The notes under the pieces are model-generated. The model was not told the DNA's origin, did no database searches, and saw only the letters and a program-made list of their open reading frames with translations. A program made the translations under genes and the position numbers. From contig BCJJ01000009.1 of NCBI GenBank assembly GCA_039545355.1, positions 785,757 to 849,756 on the forward strand: a DNA stretch of 64,000 nt, given 5' to 3'. Origin of the DNA: Trichosporon coremiiforme. Lineage: Eukaryota > Basidiomycota > Tremellomycetes > Trichosporonales > Trichosporonaceae. Below are positions 10,472 through 21,767 of this stretch, piece after piece (the first letter of the stretch is position 1; each line of letters begins with the position of its first letter).

Positions 10472-12640
10472 CTAGAACTGGCGGTTGACGAAGATGGCGC
10501 TCGTCTCCACCGGCTTCGCCGCGCTCTTGGCCACGACCTCGATCTTGGTCTCGACCCGAGACACAGGGACGGTCCAGCGCATGCCTGCGGGCTTGTCGCC
10601 CTCGTCCCCGTAGACGGGTTTCGGTATCGGGACCGGCGTGCCGTTGACACGAAGAGACAGTTCTGGCTTCTCGGAGCCCGGCGTGCCGCTCTCGAGGTCA
10701 AGCCAGGCCGTGAGCTGCAGGCTGGACACGTTTCCGCCAACGAGCACCGCATGGTTCAGCAGACCCTTGTAGTTTGTCAGCCGGATCGCAGAGGGGCCCA
10801 CGGCGCCCTCGGCACCGTACGCGAAGTCGATGTGCTTCACCGTCGGCGGGGTTTGAATCTCGAGCTCGGGCCGTTTTGGGGTTTGCGCCGGCGGAGCAGG
10901 GGCGGGCACGCCGCGCTTGCGTGCGTCGTTGGCGGCGACCATCTGCTTGTAGATCGACTGCGCAAGCGGGGGCAGCGAGTTGAACCACATCTGCCGCTCG
11001 CCCTCTGAGTATCGGTCCAGGTTGGCTACGATCTCTTCCGTCACGACGCCGGGCTGCAGTTGCGGGAGGTACGCTTGCGGGACTGGTGATGGCGGTTGCT
11101 GCGCGGGTGAACCGGCCTGCTGCGCCATGAAGGCTTGGCGGGAACGCATCGCCTGCGTCTGCGCCTCGAGGATGTCCTGGTGATACTGCTGCTGCTGGGC
11201 TTGGCGCTGCTGCATCAACTGGTGTTGCGCCTGCTGATGCTGCATTGCCATCGGTGGCGGAGGTTGCTGTTGGGGAACAAACGGCTGGGCCATCCCCGGT
11301 GTCGGCATCCCGTAGGCGCCGGGAACCATCGGTGACGGCTGAGGCGCATGTCGCACCGGCGTCATCTGCGGCTTGTGCTTGCCGCCCTCCTTGAACATGG
11401 CGAGGCGCTCTTTGACCAGCTCGCGGTGCTGCGAGGTGATATCCCGGATCTGCCGCGCGTCCCGCCACACCTCCGAGTTGTCCTCATTGTATTGCATCGC
11501 ATTGTCACACATGAGGTCGATCTCGTCGAAGAAGGCGTCGGCAGAGTCGTACCGTCGGGCGAACATGCGCTGCTCGATGTCGTTGAGAGATATGGGGTTC
11601 TTGATTTCTCGGTAGTAGTCTGGGAATTGCCGTCGGTCGGGAAGCTGCAAGAAGATGGCGGCGACATCTCGGTTCTCGCCACTGCGGGGTCAGCTTCGGT
11701 GCGAGGAATAGGGCTGGGAGAGGGTGACTCACTCGTCTGATCGAGCCTCCTTGATCGCCCGCATACAGGGCTTGATAAGCTTGTACACCGTGGGACCGTC
11801 CTTCATGTAGCTCCCTCGCTTCTTTCCCGTGCCGGGTCCGCCGTGTGGCCGCGGTGTCGACGCGGCTGTCTCGGACATGGGCGTGGAGGGGCCGGCAGGT
11901 GAGGGTGCCTCAGTCGACACGGCTGTCCGGGACGGCGGGGCCTTCCGCTGAGGCGTAGGCTGCGGCGGTTCCTCGGCATCGCTCTCTGATCCGTCGTGGT
12001 CTGCCGTATGGTTGTTGTAGAAGTCACGAGTCGCCTTGTGCATCTTCTTGGCCCACTGGAAGATAAGTGATTCGCGCATGTTGTATCGCTTGGCGTTATT
12101 CCATATTTGACCAAAGTCGTTGCAGACGTCGTTGAGTGTGTTATACTGAGCCTTGTCGAGCTTCTCCTTGACCATTTCGAGGGACATGGGATGCTTGATC
12201 GTTTCATAATAGTCGGGGAATTGTCGCTGGGAGGTGTCAGATCGGTATTCAAAAGATAACTTTTTCACCAACCTTGTTGGGCAGATGGATGAAGGGTTCA
12301 GCCATGGATTCACCGCTGTACGTCAGATTCGAGCTCGCGGGCAACTGGGGTGGAGCGGGGCCACGACTCACTCTGACTCTCGCATCGCGGAGATCTTGTT
12401 GTACAGCTGAAGGCCGAGCTGCTTCGCGCGCGCTGGATCCTTGGGATCCGGATCCTCCCTGTCCTGTGGGCCGGGCGATGGGGTGCGTCTCCGCTTACTC
12501 CGGCCCTCGGTCGATAGAATAAGATCGGGATTGACATCGAGGCGACGCTTGCGGGCGGGCTTCTCAGGGGACGCGGACCCCGCCGGAGGTGCGGCGGATG
12601 CAGCCTGCTCTGTCTTGACTGCCTCTGGGTTGGAACCCAT
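10472..12640 (-). CDS. RSC4: RSC4-like double bromodomain chromatin remodeller subunit
   Basis: Exons 12372-12640, 12273-12315, 11733-12226 and 10472-11681 give 671 residues; the 43-nt second exon encodes part of the first bromodomain and fits the frame exactly. Bromodomain 1 (about residues 75-185) has IHLPNK then QFPDYYETIKHPMSL and a WNNAKRYN segment; bromodomain 2 (about 250-365) has LQLPDRRQFPDYYREIKNPISL and a CDNAMQYN acetyl-lysine-pocket asparagine. A Gln-rich linker and a conserved C-terminal region (FAYGAEGAVGPSAIRLTNYKG) follow. This architecture matches Rsc4 of the RSC/SWI-SNF remodeller, which binds acetylated histone H3 in the nucleus. It is divergent from HOS3 across 440 bp. 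Polybromo-type subunits are the main alternative. Confidence 0.88.
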
Positions 12641-13080
12641 GGTGAGGGCCGGGGTGGATGCAGAAGTATTCGAAAAAGGTGGATGGGAATCGATGAAAAC
12701 AACAACAAGGCTAAGGGGAGCAGCATGGGTCGTCATGATCGAGCTCGACGCCGTGCGTGCGGCCACCACCAACGCGCAAATTTGCTTCCGTCGTGGCCAC
12801 CAGGGCACGGGCGTCAGCCAAGAGTGGAGGGCCGTCCAGTACTTGGGCCAAAGCGATTTTGTTGTTTGTGTTCGTCGTAAACACTCGTACGGAATTCGCT
12901 GCATCGTCACTCGATCCTTGAATTCTGATAGTTCATATCTCAACACACACACAACACAGACAACTGTAGGCAAGCTGTAGGACCGTGTGGGCTGATGTTA
13001 CAGGTGTATCTGAGTGCGATTCAATTTCTGCAGACCACCAGTGCAGCGCAACCACGTGTGGCGCATTGCATCCATCCACC
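12641..13080. promoter_or_regulatory. Divergent promoter, RSC4 / HOS3
   Basis: A 440-bp head-to-head interval between a bromodomain reader of acetylated histones and a histone deacetylase. It contains a CACGTG word near 13053, close upstream of HOS3. No other motif stood out. Confidence 0.5.
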
Positions 13081-15760
13081 ATGACCCGCGCGCCGCTGGG
13101 TCTTTGCATCCAACCAGCATGTCTGGAGCACAAGTACATCAGACACAGGGACTCATCTCACATCTTTGAGAGGCCAGAACGACTTCGCGCGGTGCTGCTC
13201 GGCTTTGCAGCTGCTCTGGCCCGACTGGAGTCGGTGGATGGCCCCAAGGCGGCGAACGGGAATGGAGCCACAGACGACCTGAGTAACATGCTGTCAACTC
13301 TGTCGCTCGTCAACTCTCTGTACAGCTCGGACTACCTGAACGTTGTCCCGCCACCTACGCCCCCGACGACGCCCGGAAACGTGCTGATGCACCACCCAGC
13401 ACTGCAACTGGCACATTCGCCACCCATCGAGGCGCCCTTCCCTTACCTGCCGAGGAGCAAAGGTGCAGCGTTACCGTCCAGCACGTATCTCCGTGACTTG
13501 TTCAAGTGGGCCAGTGAGGCAGTCGAGGCCATCAAGAACACAGGCTGCGAGATCCCGGACGACATGGGGTTAAACCCTGGCGACCTGTATCTTGGGCCTG
13601 GCTCCATTCTGGCAATCGAAGGAGCGGTGAGTAAGGATGTGTGCGAAAGCAACTGACAAGGCAGGTGCAGACGGTGTGTCAGGCTGTGGATGGTGTCTGC
13701 AGGGATCAGGCGTCCACTGGCCCCAAACCGGAGGTTCCCTCGACTCCTTCAGGGGAAACTGCTGTCCCACCGTTCTCGAAGGCGTTCTGCGCCATCAGAC
13801 CGCCCGGCCACCATTGTGGGGAAGATGCGCCGTCTGGGTAAGCTACGAGTACCGTTCATTCCAGCTAACGATCAGATTCTGCTACGTGAACAACGTGGTT
13901 GTCGGGGCCATGCACGGTAAGTGTGAACAGCCAGTCCAGGACTAATGGTCAGCGTATATCCAGCACGATATCGACCGAGCGATTATCATCGACTTTGACC
14001 TGCACCATGGCAACGGCACGCAGGCACTGGTGATGCCGCTGAACGCGGCGACGTACGCCGAGGACCTTGCGCAGAAGGCTGGTAAACCGCCGCCCATGGA
14101 GCGCGGAAAGAAGGGACCGCGGCGAGGCTGGAAGGGGTTCTACGGCTCGGTGCACGACATCTACAGTTACCCTTGCGAGGTGAGTTACTGGACCAGACTA
14201 TCAGCTGACATGTAGGACGGCGATCTCGACCTGATCCGCGACGCAAGCGTGAACCTAGCCGGTCATGGGCAGTACATCCAGAATATCCACTTGCAGCCGT
14301 ACGCGAGCGAGGAGGACTTCTACGAACGCATCTACCCGCTCTATCTCGCTCTGCTGGAGAAGGCTCTCGTGTTCATGAAGGAGACGGACGCGGACCCAGA
14401 GCGGACGATGCTCTTCATCTCCGCCGGCTTTGACGCCTGTGAACACGAACACCAGGGCATGCAACGGCACGACCGGCGCGTTCCCGTCAGCTTCTACTCA
14501 CGGTATACCCGTGACATTGCGGCTTTCGCGGACAAGCACCTGAATGGCCGTGTCGTCTCAGTTCTCGAGGGTGGGTACGGCGACCGTGCTCTCACCAGTG
14601 CGGCAATGGGCCACGCGATCGGCCTCCTTGACCGGCAGGGGCAGGCGGACTGGTGGAGCGTCGAGCAGCTCATGCTCCTGGAACGAGCTGTCAAGAAGCG
14701 GCGCAAGGGTAAGCTGTGCGCTCTCCCGCCCGATCTCGCCGCCAACCCCGTCCTGGCGCGGACGCACGCGATCCTCGCCCAGTTCGAGGGAACGACTCCC
14801 GCCTCGCCGGCGCCTAGTGCGGCGCCGAGCACGCAGGCGACCCCGCGGATGACTTTACGCGAGCGCAAGCCGAGAACGATGTACGGCGACTCGCCGCCGC
14901 AGGAGACGCGCCGCCGCCCCAGAGCCGTCAAGGAGGAGCCGAGCCCGAGCAAGCCTAAGGAACCTGTAAAGGTTGAGGCTGTCAAGGTCGAGGAGGCGTA
15001 CCCGTCCCCGGTCAGCAGCGCTGAGTCTCCGCCAGCGGCTGTCGAACAACCCGAGCCGCGCATCGTGCTCAAGATCCCGCGCGTTACGACCCCGGCAGCG
15101 CCAAGCACGCCTGTGGCTGTCCCTGCCGCTGAGAGCGCCGCTCCTTCGCCGATCCCGACGCACTCGCTGCGCTCGCCTATGCCTCCGCGCCAGCAGTCCG
15201 AGGCAGCGACATCAACAGGCGCGCCAGGCTTGGCCGATATCCTTGCCCAGACGCTGCAGGCCCCGTCGTTCCAGTCAGTGCCGTCAGGGCACCCTGTGCA
15301 GTCAACACAGCCTCTGCAATCGACCCCTTCGCGTGCATCGACGCAACCCGCTCCCATGCGCCCGACTGTGGCATCCACGGCCCCGCCCCAGTCGTTCGTC
15401 CCCAGCATCCCCACCTCTTCTCTGCACTCTCCTGTGCCCCCAGCGCCATACCCCGCTGCGCCGGTATCCTTCGCCCCATCGTTCCCGGACTCCTTCCGCC
15501 CGAGCGTCTTGACCGCGCCGGACTTACCCCCGACGCCTGTGCGCCCTGGCCGACCGGCCCAGCCACCACTCGGCGCAGCCCCGATACCCTCCGGACCAAA
15601 CTTCAACGTCATGCCGAGTCTGACGACTATGGTGACCGGCGATCCCTCGATGCGCGTGCCGGGTGAGCAGAACCCGGATGGCGCATACCGCCCCGGTGTG
15701 CAGGGACATCCGTCGAACGTCCGTCCTGTGTCAAAGGTGGACCTCGAGAACGGGCAGTAG
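13081..15760 (+). CDS. HOS3: HOS3-type histone deacetylase
   Basis: Five exons (13081-13626, 13665-13837, 13876-13916, 13953-14179, 14216-15760) give 843 residues; the four introns are 36-38 nt and every phase closes. The catalytic domain (about residues 5-480) has HKYIRH and ERPERLRAV near the start, IRPPGHHCGEDAPSGFCYVNN, IIIDFDLHHGNGTQAL (zinc ligands), YGSVHDIYSYPCEDGD, ISAGFDACEHEHQGM and LEGGYGDRAL. These are hallmarks of the fungal Hos3 branch of class II zinc deacetylases. About 350 C-terminal residues are Pro/Ser/Thr-rich and probably disordered. An in-frame upstream ATG at 12985 exists, but 13081 has a better context and fits the family start. Confidence 0.93.
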
Positions 15761-18700
15761 GCACGGAGCGTTGAGCGCTGCGTACTCGGCAGTATTAGTC
15801 GCTCTGTTTTGGTATGTTTTGGGCTCTATCGTTTCGCTGTCTCGTCTTGGTTCCTCTTCGGGTTTCGTCCCCATGTCGCCATCTCAATCTCATCGGTTTG
15901 GTATACTGCATTCATGTCTGTGTTCCAGTGTCTCGCTGCGCGTCGACTGCGCCGAGTCCTCGGAATCGAACGTGCAGTCCGAACGGTGGTCTTACGGCGA
16001 CTGCTCTGCATTCCATCCATCCCCCCTCCCCTCGATGGGTGAGCTTGGGTCTGGCCAGAATCCGGGGCCAGTCGCCATGTCCACTGTTTCGGAACCATAC
16101 GGAACACGACGAGGTGATGTAGCCATAGCGACTGCTTATGAAGCTTATAATGCGATGCGTTTCGGATATGCCTCGTTCCTCTTTGCTGCGTATCGTGAGG
16201 GAGGTCAGGTTGGAGTAGTCATATACGGAGGCTGGCAGGCTGGCTGGGGTGAGCGTGGGGGAGAGTGGGGAAGCGAACAGTAGGTAGGTTGGGGCCACGA
16301 CGGGCCACGATGGGCCACGATGGGGAGATTCCGGACGGCAACGAGCAATGGACTCACGGAATGGCCTGAGGAGTCTGGCCTTTGATTAAGTGTGCTAACC
16401 TGTCTTTGATACGACAGCTGATTTGTAGTGGTAGCTCTCGGGACCTAGCCTCGGGAACGAGATAACTCTCAGAGGTCGAGTGAGAACGGTGTGCTGACGT
16501 GTGGCACTCGCGCGTCATTGGTCGCGAGCACTAGCGGGCAGCAATGGATCGGTCGCAGGCAACGGTACATGTGGTGCGATGGAGGGGACGGGTACACGGG
16601 GAGATAGCGTACCAATGAGCGTAGAGCGGTGGGTAGTGGTAACGGTAAGTGACGGGGAGAGCGTATCTGGAGCTGGTGGGAAGGTTCTCGGGCCAGGTCC
16701 AATGGTTCAGGTCCGCTTGCCCGCGAACGTCGGGGAACAACCGCGCTGAGTGGTCACATTGTCACTGGGATCTATCCTTGATTGCTTGGCAAGTCCGATA
16801 AGTCGTATGCGACATTGCCAAAGGAGCCAGAGATCACAGCTATGAAACGGAATAGGCGCAAGCTCTATCTGACCGCCATCACACCGCGTGCTCCAGCTGC
16901 TGACAGCAAGTTAAGCATGCACTCACGGTCGTCATGTCCACAACCTTCTCCGCCCATTCCCATCATCAGAACACCCAACCACAGAGCATGCTGCACAGAG
17001 TCTGGAGCGAATCGCGGGGAGATAAGAACGAGTGACGTGGCAACTGAGCCCCAGGGCGCAGCTAAACACGTCTTGGGACTACAACCCAAACCCAAACTTG
17101 CTGTTCTGTCATGTCAGCGAGATACTAAAAGGTGGGGAAGTTAATCGTCCCCTATCAGATCGGTGCCCCCCAGATGATGCCTCCAAGATGATGCCGTAGC
17201 GGTGGCAACGAGGGTCCGGGGTAAGCTTAACGTCGCGAAGCACTTGGGCAACATGTGGCTAAGGCAACCAGCCATTGTGTTCCAGCAATACTCTGGCATG
17301 GGCAGAACAAGAGTCTGGACAACAGGCCGTAAGTGACAGAGCGTAAGTTTGCACAACCTCGTAAGTTCGGAGACAAACGGTACTAGTTCCCCGAGCGCCT
17401 TGGACCGGGCGCTCACTGTCCAGTACCCTCCGGCAGCACGCCCAAGTCCTCGAGTTCGGTCAGATGTATCGAGTGCGAGATCAGCTGAGGACATGGGAAG
17501 AAGAGCAAGGTTTAGACTTCGCACTTCTATCACGGATAAGCAGTGTGCGTTGTCTCCTTTTGCCTGCACGCCGCAGGTTGGACGTTTCATCGGCTGCGTT
17601 TCATGCGGGAAGTCGAGCACACATAGGGTCCACAGCGCACTGACGCTACGCCAGACGAGTGGGTGAAACGTGCTACTTTGGCGTGTGAAACGGGTGACTT
17701 TGTTCTTGGGACCTTCCCCTCTCGCCCTCTCTGATCTCTGCTCCACTCAGGCCATGCTGATCCGCGGATCGAGTGCTAGATCCTAAGTTTGCTGCTGGTC
17801 CTCTGGGAACGTCACCGCCCCCCTCGTGCCCTGGTGCCGCTTCTTGCCCAATCATCTCTGCGCGAAGAGTGACGCGGAGGTGGGTGCTCTAATGTGTACA
17901 GATCCAACACTACTATATACCCTAGCCCTGCTGCCCATGCTGTCAATGAAGGTCGACTAACAGCGGGCAGCGGCAGTGCGCAGGGAACAAGAGATAAAGT
18001 TTCACGAACGAAAAAAGGATCGTCACGATTCCCGCGCCGTTAGTGCATCGTACCTGTTGTTCCGCGCTCACATGCTCGTTCACTTCCCTTGGCAGTATTC
18101 TTTCCGCCAGTTGTCCTCACCGAGCTGGGACAGAGATGAATAGGCAGAAACGCAGGTACCGAAGCTGCTGCGCCTGATATTCCAGATTGCTAGAGAGCAA
18201 TGAGCCAAGCGTTGCAGTGGTCCAAGTACGGCCCACCATGTCCACCAGTCATAGCAGAAACCTAAATGAGACAACGGCCGCATGTCTTACACAGAGCAGC
18301 AAACATGCACACAACAGCCAGCAGTGACTCAATCGCGATCGGTGCAGACTCAATGGGCACGCCCCGAACGGCGCCTCTGACGTCTGTTGTCTGACTGCTC
18401 CTGCGATCCTGCCACCAGTCACGTCACGTCCGTGGACCTTGGTGCACAATGTCACCCGCCGTGCACGCTGTGCCGCCTTCATACCAGCATCCCAAGATCC
18501 GGCATGCATCACAGAATAAGCAGAACACAACCTCGGCCCGGGCGTACCGGTTCCCGCGAGAATTGAGACCAGAGACACTCAATGACCCACCATGTCTGAT
18601 CCCCTCGCTCGCCCGCCGGGTCGCTGCGTCGCTGCGTCGCCGAGACCAATAGGCCCTCAGAAACACATGAGGCATGCAAGAGCGAAGAGGCAGATTCCGG

Positions 18701-19646
18701 GGGATTAAATTACACCCCGTTAACACGCTCTTGTACCGTCGTCATGCATAATCTGGAATAACCCCCTCCCTCTCAGCTTCCAGGTCTCCTTCAGAGCCCT
18801 CCTTCTAGCCTTCAGAACCGTAGCTCGCAGTCAAACGTAATCTTCCTCCGGAGGTGAACACGAGGGTTGCACCAAGTGAAGTGCGGGGCGACGATCCCGG
18901 GACGTTCCTTTGCTCCACATGTTCCAGACACTCCAGCCAGAGCGCGAGAGTAAGTTGGCATGCGCGGCAGTCGGATCAACTTGGCCCGGAAGAACCACCC
19001 AGCCCGGCGCAACGCGCAACGCAGTCCGCCATCACATCACCCACTGCAGCTCCGCGCGCCGTGCACCGTGCGCCCTGCACTGTGTCCTGTGTGCTGTTCC
19101 GTTCCGCGGAGTGCCGAGGCCCATTGGACCTGCGTAATACACTGCCCCTCGCAATATTCGGAGTCTCCCCAATGTCGGGGGAATCGATTCCGGGGTCTTG
19201 ACCAGTACGTGCAGTACGCCAGGTACTCCCAAAACGCTCCTAAGCTCCGCAATCTTATCTGCGAAGTTTCGCGCCGGGATGCCGGCATCCTGACATGATG
19301 TGTGAAGCCTGGCACGGGCACATCTTGGCCGCTCATTTTTCACTTCTGGCTCGCACTGACTTGCACTGCTGCACTGCATGTCCAGTATCCCAGCGATGCA
19401 CGTAAGGTTTTGGCTGTCATGTTCTGCACTGCTCGTCGCTCACTTATGCGCTCTCCGCCCTCGCCCTCGCTTCGCTCGTGCTCGGCCGTTGCGTGCTAGT
19501 TTATATTCATGTACACGTATACCTATTGCCTATTGTTACAGTGAATGTCCTGCGTGATGAAAATGCTGATGTACTTGGTTGCAAGACAGTGATAATGATG
19601 ATGGTGGTGGTGGGTCGTTAAGAGAGAGAGCCAGAAGGACAGTGTT
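15761..19646. other. Gene-poor interval
   Basis: About 3.9 kb without a convincing gene on either strand. The longest open frames (for example 17141-17746 minus, 201 codons) have random-looking composition, no domain and no plausible splice partners. A short tandem repeat lies at 16292-16323. The interval ends at the 3' end of the transposon-split gene. Confidence 0.6.
16292..16323. repeat. 10-bp tandem repeat
   Basis: Three copies of gggccacgay in direct tandem within the gene-poor interval after HOS3. Confidence 0.7.
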
Positions 19647-20010
19647 TTAATAGCTGATTTTGAGTCCGGGCCAGAGATCGTGCTTCGGCGCTTCCCAGGT
19701 GTCGCCAAACTTGGGACACGGGGGAAGGGGCACGTCTGGCGGCGCCTGGTGCTGGTGCCACTCTGCCGAGATGAGTTCGGGGACCTCGGCCGCGTCGGCG
19801 AACTGCGCCTTGCGGGCTGGTGTGGGCGACGGCGGCTCCTGGCAATAGCCCTCGTCCGAGGCGAAGGAGAGGGAACGCTCCATCGTCGGCGTAAGAGGCA
19901 GGGGCTCGGGGGACGCAGAGGACGAACGGTCGTCGAGCTCCGGCTCGCTCTCCATGTCTGACAGGTCGTTCTCCATGATCGACTCGAGGGAGGGGGACGG
20001 AAGCGAGGTA

Positions 20011-21767
20011 AACTAGGGTCACAGGTTAAGTCGAACGAGTGGTGCCACAAACGAGGCCGTGAACTGTCGACCTCGCTGCAACCACGAATAACTCATGCAT
20101 ATGCATGTTTCTTGCTCTATAAACAGTTGTTCCACGTGCATGGGAGTCTTGGTAACCTATATACGAAGCATGGTGCACCTGGGATCAATACTTAATGTGT
20201 CCTCCATTAGCAGAGATGGTGTCCTTGATCCTGTTAGGCATGGACATGATAAGTCGGTCGATCTCATTCTGATCATAGGTGTTCCAGAGCTCCGTAGCGG
20301 CAGCGAATAGCCCCTCCTGGGTGGTGGGACGAGGGTTGAGACGGGCCAGGCGGCGCTTGAGGTTGCTCCAAAGGTTCTCAATGGGGTTGAGGCAAGGAGA
20401 GCAGGGAGGGTGAGGCAGGAAGCGCATGCCAAGTTGCTCTGCCTTGCCACGGGTGGCCTTGGCTGTGTGGACGACAGCGTTGTCCTCTACAACCCAGGGC
20501 AAGCCATAACCACGCCACTGAGTCTTGACACGCTTCCAGCAATCAAACAACTCCTTCTCAGTCACCTGGGTGCGATAGATGGCCGCATTGACTCCCTTGC
20601 GCTTGGAGGTCGACTGGGAGGTGTCAAACCACACCAGCTTCGACTTGCCGCCATACCAGATAGCCCCCCAGCACATAATCGACCCACAGCTCGATCTGGA
20701 GGTGTACTGGATGTACCTGAGTGTCAGCACTCTTCCACAGCATGTAGAACGTCAGGAAAGACACTCACCGCTCATTGGCACGGTCAGAACCGATGGGGCG
20801 CGTCACATATGCTCTGTGGAGCTGGTCAATGTAGAGAGGGACCTCGTCACAGAAGATCACCTTCCTCCACTCTTGGAAGAGTCGCTGCTGCTCAAGAGCA
20901 TAAGCGAGACGCTTCTCCTTGTGAAGGGGGCTTAGATACGGCCGCACAAGAGCCACAAAGCGGCCATAACCAAGCTGGCGACGTGCACGGCGCAGAGTCA
21001 TGAGAGAGAGGACAATGTCTCTGTCTGCAAGAGTGTCCAACACCTCACGATTGCTGGCGAAGGGCTGAGCCTCAAAGACCTCGTAGATCGCTCTGAGGTT
21101 GTCGGGAGTGAGCTTGGTGTGGCTGCGGGGGATGCGGATCCCCTGGACAGGGTTCAGAACAGCCAGAGCAGGTGGAATGAGAGCCTGGAGGCGAGCTAAC
21201 ATCACACAGTAACCCACAGTGCTCTTGGCGACGTTGTACTCCCAGGCGACAGAGGAATAGCTGCGGTAGCGAGCCAAGGACGCAATCTTGGCGCGGCGGC
21301 GAGGTGTGAGGCAAGGGCGAGGCATAGCTGCAAGTTCTGATGAGGTAGAGCTGTTGTGGAAGAGAAGTGGCACTCAAGGAGGCTTATATGCCACAAAGAT
21401 GGACAGTCGGACGGACTCCGCTGCCGATATGCATGGTTTCGACTCAATTCTTGGATTTTCCAAAAGCCCAGCTTCGGAGCTTGATACATGAAAGATTTGG
21501 GGCAAGCACAGGCCTCGGTGGCTGAGATCTAGGGCGATAAGGAGGGTGGTGACATGCAGCTTTATTGTGGTGGTGTGGTGGCCAGTATGCACGGTGCGCT
21601 CTGCAGCTCCATTTGTCCGAGCTGCCAAGCATTCCTTTCGGCTCTACGCGGAGTTTCTAGGCATAAAGAGTACCGTTGCATGAGTTATGGATCAGAACAT
21701 GAGCCACGGCGAGGTTGACGATGACGGGACCGTGCGCATCCGTTCGACTTAACCTGTGACCCTAGTT
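20011..21767 (-). mobile_element. Complete Tc1/mariner DNA transposon
   Basis: A 1757-bp element with perfect 27-bp terminal inverted repeats (20011-20037 and 21741-21767, beginning aactagggtcac) flanked by a TA duplication (20009-20010 and 21768-21769), the target signature of Tc1/mariner elements. It carries one transposase gene with an apparently intact frame. A second identical end lies at 1-178. Intact repeats, an intact frame, an unblurred target duplication and 100% identity between copies suggest recent and possibly continuing mobility. Confidence 0.96.
20185..21373 (-). CDS. Tc1/mariner DDE transposase with one intron
   Basis: Exons 20769-21373 and 20185-20716 around a 52-nt intron (GTGAGT donor, GCTGACACTCAG end) give 378 residues; a later ATG at 21325 is equally possible and may be the true start. 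The N-terminus looks like a helix-turn-helix DNA-binding region (LTPRRRAKIASLARYRSYSS onward). The catalytic triad is visible: D176 (VIFCDE), D280 (VVEDNAVVH) and E315 (LNPIENLW), with 34 residues between the last two, the DD34E spacing of Tc1-type enzymes. The enzyme would cut at the inverted repeats and integrate at TA. An intron inside the transposase is less usual for this superfamily and matches host splice signals. Confidence 0.93.

Noticed and set aside
17141..17746. A 201-codon minus-strand open frame as a gene
   Set aside because: Random-looking composition, no domain, no splice partners and no homologous features; it lies in a gene-poor interval.
181..20008. A composite transposon formed by the two inverted Tc1/mariner copies
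   Set aside because: Tc1/mariner elements move singly; the interval contains core housekeeping genes and each copy has its own complete end and TA site.
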